Shown here: one piece after another, positions 61,500-64,000 of the stretch
How positions within the stretch are numbered: the first letter of the stretch is position 1
How the letters are laid out: each line of letters opens with the position of its first letter
Origin: CAYUQT01 sp964596165
GTDB lineage: Bacteria; Planctomycetota; Phycisphaerae; UBA1845; JAFGLZ01
Assembly (NCBI GenBank): GCA_964596165.1
Contig: CAZQTW010000028.1
Coordinates: forward strand, 1 to 64,000
Length of the DNA: 64,000 bases
Direction: 5' to 3'
Program-made: the position numbers and the translations under genes
The notes under the pieces: generated by a model
Seen by the model: the letters and a program-made list of their open reading frames with translations, nothing else
Told to the model about the DNA's origin: nothing
Database searches by the model: none

Positions 61500-64000
61500 C
61501 TATCGCGATTCCTTCTTTACCGCCACCTCCGCCGGACCCGCTTCGCAGATTACGCGGAATCCCACGTTCCAGACCCCCTGATACGGCCGGTATGACAAGC
61601 GGAAGGCCGAACGGGCGCGCTTGGGCCGATCGTAGAACGATCCCCCACGGACCACCTTGTCGGCATCCTCCCGGAGATCGTTGCGGCCGTCGGTTTCCCG
61701 GTACGGATACGCGGCGTAGGTCGTCCGCGTCCATTCCCACACGTTCCCGTGCATGTCGTGGAGCCCCCAGGCATTCGGCTGATATTTCCCGACTTCGGCC
61801 ATCAGTTTGTTGCCGTCGTTGAAGCGCGGCTCCTTGGGCAGGAAATCTTGGTAAGGGCTGGGATTGGCGATCGGTTGCGGATTGATTCCGTCGACCGCCA
61901 GCAACTTAATCGACAGGTCGGCCAGGTTGGCGAACTTCGCAAAGTCGGTGTCCAAGTCGCCGTAGAACATCGGTGTGGCCGAGCCGGCGCGGCAGGCCCA
62001 TTCCCATTGGGCCTCGGTCGGCAGCGTGAACGACCGGCCGGTCCTGGCACTCAGCCATTGGCAGAAGGCCATCGCCTGCTTCCATGACACTCGAATGACC
62101 GGTTTGTTCGGGCCGTCGGCCGGGTAACCCGGCGTCGTGTGGTCCTTGTGGTGCTGGTCGAAAAAGCCATTCTTGTGACGCGGGTCGAACTGCCGGAACT
62201 GGTCCGCCGTGACCTCGAATTTGCCCATGTAGAAGGGCTTTTCGATCTTCACGCAAGCCGGCGGTGTCTCGTCGATCTCGCCGGCCGGATCGCCCATGAC
62301 AAACTCGCCGGCGGGAACGTACACCAGGGTCAGCGCCATGCCGTTGCCGAGGTCGAGATTCACCTCGGTCTTCGGCCCCCCCGCCGCTTGCCGCTTCTTC
62401 GCCTCGGTGACATCGAACGGCCAGCCGGAGATCGCCGGCTTCGGTAGTTCGGGCTTCGCAACGGGTTGCGGCTCAACGAACGTCACCGGATCGCGCTTGA
62501 TGTCCGGGATGAGTTCCGGGTCCTCTGGACGGTTGGCGTACTTGGTTCGCATTTCAATGCGCCGCTGGTGATAGTTCTTGGGGATGGGGCGGTGCTCGGT
62601 CCAGGTGCCGTGGTCGGGCACGTTCAGATCGACCCAGGTGGCCAACCGATCCCACGCTTCGGCGTCCAGCTTCACGCCGTGGTGGCCCTTGGCCAGCATC
62701 TGGAAGAGTTCGCTCGTGTTGACGTGGAACTCCAGCGGGATCTGGAGGTAGTAATCGCTTTCCGGTCCCGGTCGGCGGACATACGGATGCAGCGCGATGT
62801 ACGACGGCGTGAAGTTACCCCAGCCGTTCCTCGGCTTGGCGGTCAGATCGGGGATCTTCTTGCCGTCGGGCCGCGCCTGGCCGTTGTGGCAGCCGACGCA
62901 ATACTTGTCGAGCACGGGCTGCTGCACGTCCCGCTTGAAGCTGAATCCGCGGGTCGGTCCATACCATGGTTCGATCTCCGCCGGTTTCTGAGTGGCGGCA
63001 AGGGTCTTGCGCGACGGCGGCGCCGAGTTTCGCTTCTCGTGGCAGCCGACGCAGGAGAGGACCTCGCCGGGCATGGCGGTGAACCAGCTCCGCATGATCT
63101 GGACGGCCTGGCCTTCCGCGTCGATCGGCTGAACGGCCAGCGGCGTGTTCGCCGGCACTCTGAAGACCGCCGAACCGTCCTCCAGGACCGGTACCGTGCC
63201 GAGGATCCGGTGAACGTCCCAGGGACCTTCGATGCCGACGTTAATGTGGCCGCCCATTTCCGGGTAGGTGTAGTGGTACTCGAAGATCCGTAGTCTCTTG
63301 ACCGTACCGCGAGGCACGCCCGCCAGACCCGCACCCATGTAAATGTCCGAGAGATAGACGACGGCGTCGCGCCGGTCGAGTTTCACCCGATCCGGAACCA
63401 CGGGCGGCTTGGGCGTCTTTCGAAACGGAACCGGCTCGAACAGCGCGTACCCCGGCTCTTCCTTCAGGAGCAGCATGTTGTCGAAGACATCCACCAGGTA
63501 GACGCCCCACAAGGAGCCCGGCGTCGGCTGACAGGTCGTGATGAAGTACTTGTCGCTCAACGGATACGGATGCAGGAACTTCGGCCAGACGCCGTCCACC
63601 AGCGTGTCCATGATGATCGGTTCGACCTTCTTCCCGTAACCGGGGATCCGCTGCACCGCCCCTTCGGCATCCGCTCGGCCCTTGGTCGGGTCGAACAGGA
63701 TCAACTCGCCCATCCGAGGCACGCCGTGATGACCCGAGATGATCGCGACGATCTGCGTGGGATGGTTCGGAATCGGCCGGGCGTAGAAGGTCGAGTTCGG
63801 CCAGAAGGAGTTGCTGTGGTAGTAGGCCATCTGTTCCGTGCCGTCGGGATTCATGGTGAAAAGCAACCGGCTGAAGTAGTGCGGCGTGTCCGAATACTCC
63901 CACCGCGTGTAGAGCACGCGGCCGTTGTTCATCACCGTCGGGCACCAGTTGTGGTCCTGGTCGAAGCAGAGCTGGCGGGCGTTCTTGCCGTCGGCATCCA
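61500..64000 (-). CDS. Hydrazine-synthase-alpha-like cytochrome domain fused to formylglycine-generating-enzyme domain (5' end beyond window)
   Basis: At least 830 residues are visible; the frame is open to the right edge, so the N-terminus is missing. The first part (about residues 1-330 of the visible chain) has NGRVLYTRWEYSDTPHYFSR, YARPIPNHPTQIVAIISGHH, LVDVFDNMLLLKEEPGYALF and SDIYMGAGL, the pattern of hydrazine synthase alpha middle domains. Two c-type haem motifs follow (CVGCH twice). The last 260 residues are a SUMF1/FGE domain, with TEAQWEWACRAGS, GNVWEWTRTTY and VVRGGSFYDRPKRARSAFRL. Fusions of this kind are typical of planctomycetes; activity unknown. The host need not be anammox. 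Confidence 0.85.
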   Translation of the reverse strand, partial: DADGKNARQLCFDQDHNWCPTVMNNGRVLYTRWEYSDTPHYFSRLLFTMNPDGTEQMAYYHSNSFWPNSTFYARPIPNHPTQIVAIISGHHGVPRMGELILFDPTKGRADAEGAVQRIPGYGKKVEPIIMDTLVDGVWPKFLHPYPLSDKYFITTCQPTPGSLWGVYLVDVFDNMLLLKEEPGYALFEPVPFRKTPKPPVVPDRVKLDRRDAVVYLSDIYMGAGLAGVPRGTVKRLRIFEYHYTYPEMGGHINVGIEGPWDVHRILGTVPVLEDGSAVFRVPANTPLAVQPIDAEGQAVQIMRSWFTAMPGEVLSCVGCHEKRNSAPPSRKTLAATQKPAEIEPWYGPTRGFSFKRDVQQPVLDKYCVGCHNGQARPDGKKIPDLTAKPRNGWGNFTPSYIALHPYVRRPGPESDYYLQIPLEFHVNTSELFQMLAKGHHGVKLDAEAWDRLATWVDLNVPDHGTWTEHRPIPKNYHQRRIEMRTKYANRPEDPELIPDIKRDPVTFVEPQPVAKPELPKPAISGWPFDVTEAKKRQAAGGPKTEVNLDLGNGMALTLVYVPAGEFVMGDPAGEIDETPPACVKIEKPFYMGKFEVTADQFRQFDPRHKNGFFDQHHKDHTTPGYPADGPNKPVIRVSWKQAMAFCQWLSARTGRSFTLPTEAQWEWACRAGSATPMFYGDLDTDFAKFANLADLSIKLLAVDGINPQPIANPSPYQDFLPKEPRFNDGNKLMAEVGKYQPNAWGLHDMHGNVWEWTRTTYAAYPYRETDGRNDLREDADKVVRGGSFYDRPKRARSAFRLSYRPYQGVWNVGFRVICEAGPAEVAVKKESR

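Noticed and set aside
61500..64000. Anammox hydrazine synthase
   Set aside because: Only the alpha-type domain is seen, fused to an FGE domain; such fusions occur in many non-anammox planctomycetes and no beta/gamma subunits are present.
1..64000. CRISPR arrays, rRNA operons, insertion-sequence transposases
   Set aside because: I looked for regularly spaced direct repeats, rRNA-like stretches and DDE or HUH transposase motifs and saw none.

Overview
The window looks like one stretch of a Planctomycetota chromosome with high G+C. I base this on several marks read directly from the proteins: a cytochrome-domain/formylglycine-enzyme fusion resembling hydrazine synthase alpha (right edge), a CxxCGYNLT zinc ribbon in a membrane protein (19696-21171), a DUF1571-type secreted protein (53922-54818), a Hc1/histone-H1-like mini-protein (37481-37672), the small basic protein known from Planctomycetes, Verrucomicrobia and Chlamydiae (48521-48835) and a PEP-CTERM surface protein (1516-2442). 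I cannot fix the class from this window. A FliM gene shows a flagellate lineage, and APS reductase plus siroheme reductase show assimilatory sulfate reduction.

Layout. 1-6.4 kb: GntR regulator with a good promoter, tandem C-type-lectin PEP-CTERM protein, a broken Wzz-type polysaccharide gene, a DUF5658-like membrane protein, and RodA with a large loop insertion. 6.7-15 kb: a one-carbon block. A tight minus-strand operon (anchored low-complexity protein, formyltetrahydrofolate synthetase homologue without its P-loop, TPR protein, pterin-binding methyltransferase) is divergent from a uroporphyrinogen-decarboxylase-family methyltransferase-like gene and convergent with an aldehyde dehydrogenase. 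15.5-18.4 kb: sulfur assimilation (rrf2, cysH, sulfite/nitrite reductase) with a shared candidate operator. 18.4-28.7 kb: looser region with remnants, a zinc-ribbon membrane protein, a PIG-L deacetylase, a large glycoside-hydrolase-like protein, an AAA/DUF4143 ATPase, a metallo-beta-lactamase protein and a VapBC-type toxin-antitoxin pair. 28.7-37 kb: Tat-exported sugar-isomerase-like protein, two LTXXQ/Spy-like periplasmic proteins, a REP-like inverted repeat, then an SDR / Tat alpha-toroid protein / MFS operon probably for sugar acids.

36.8-48.8 kb: FabZ-like dehydratase, histone-like protein, orphan N6-adenine methylase, FliM, an EPSP-synthase-fold protein with its active site lost, a decayed gene, a GT4-PlsY-SDR operon, a SPOR-like membrane protein and the small basic protein. 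48.9-64 kb: aminotransferase, GT39-like membrane glycosyltransferase, RecJ, DUF1571 protein, a 0.6 kb A+T-richer gap, LPP20-like protein, PAS histidine kinase, a secreted protein, and at the right edge an operon of cytochrome/FGE fusion, YVTN-propeller dihaem protein and a chorismatase-like RidA-superfamily protein joined by a TAATG stop-start overlap.

The strongest leads for something not yet described are the one-carbon operon built around a P-loop-less Fhs, the active-site-less EPSP-synthase homologue, and the siroheme reductase with two complete cysteine sets. All functions come from reading motifs by eye; no database search was run.
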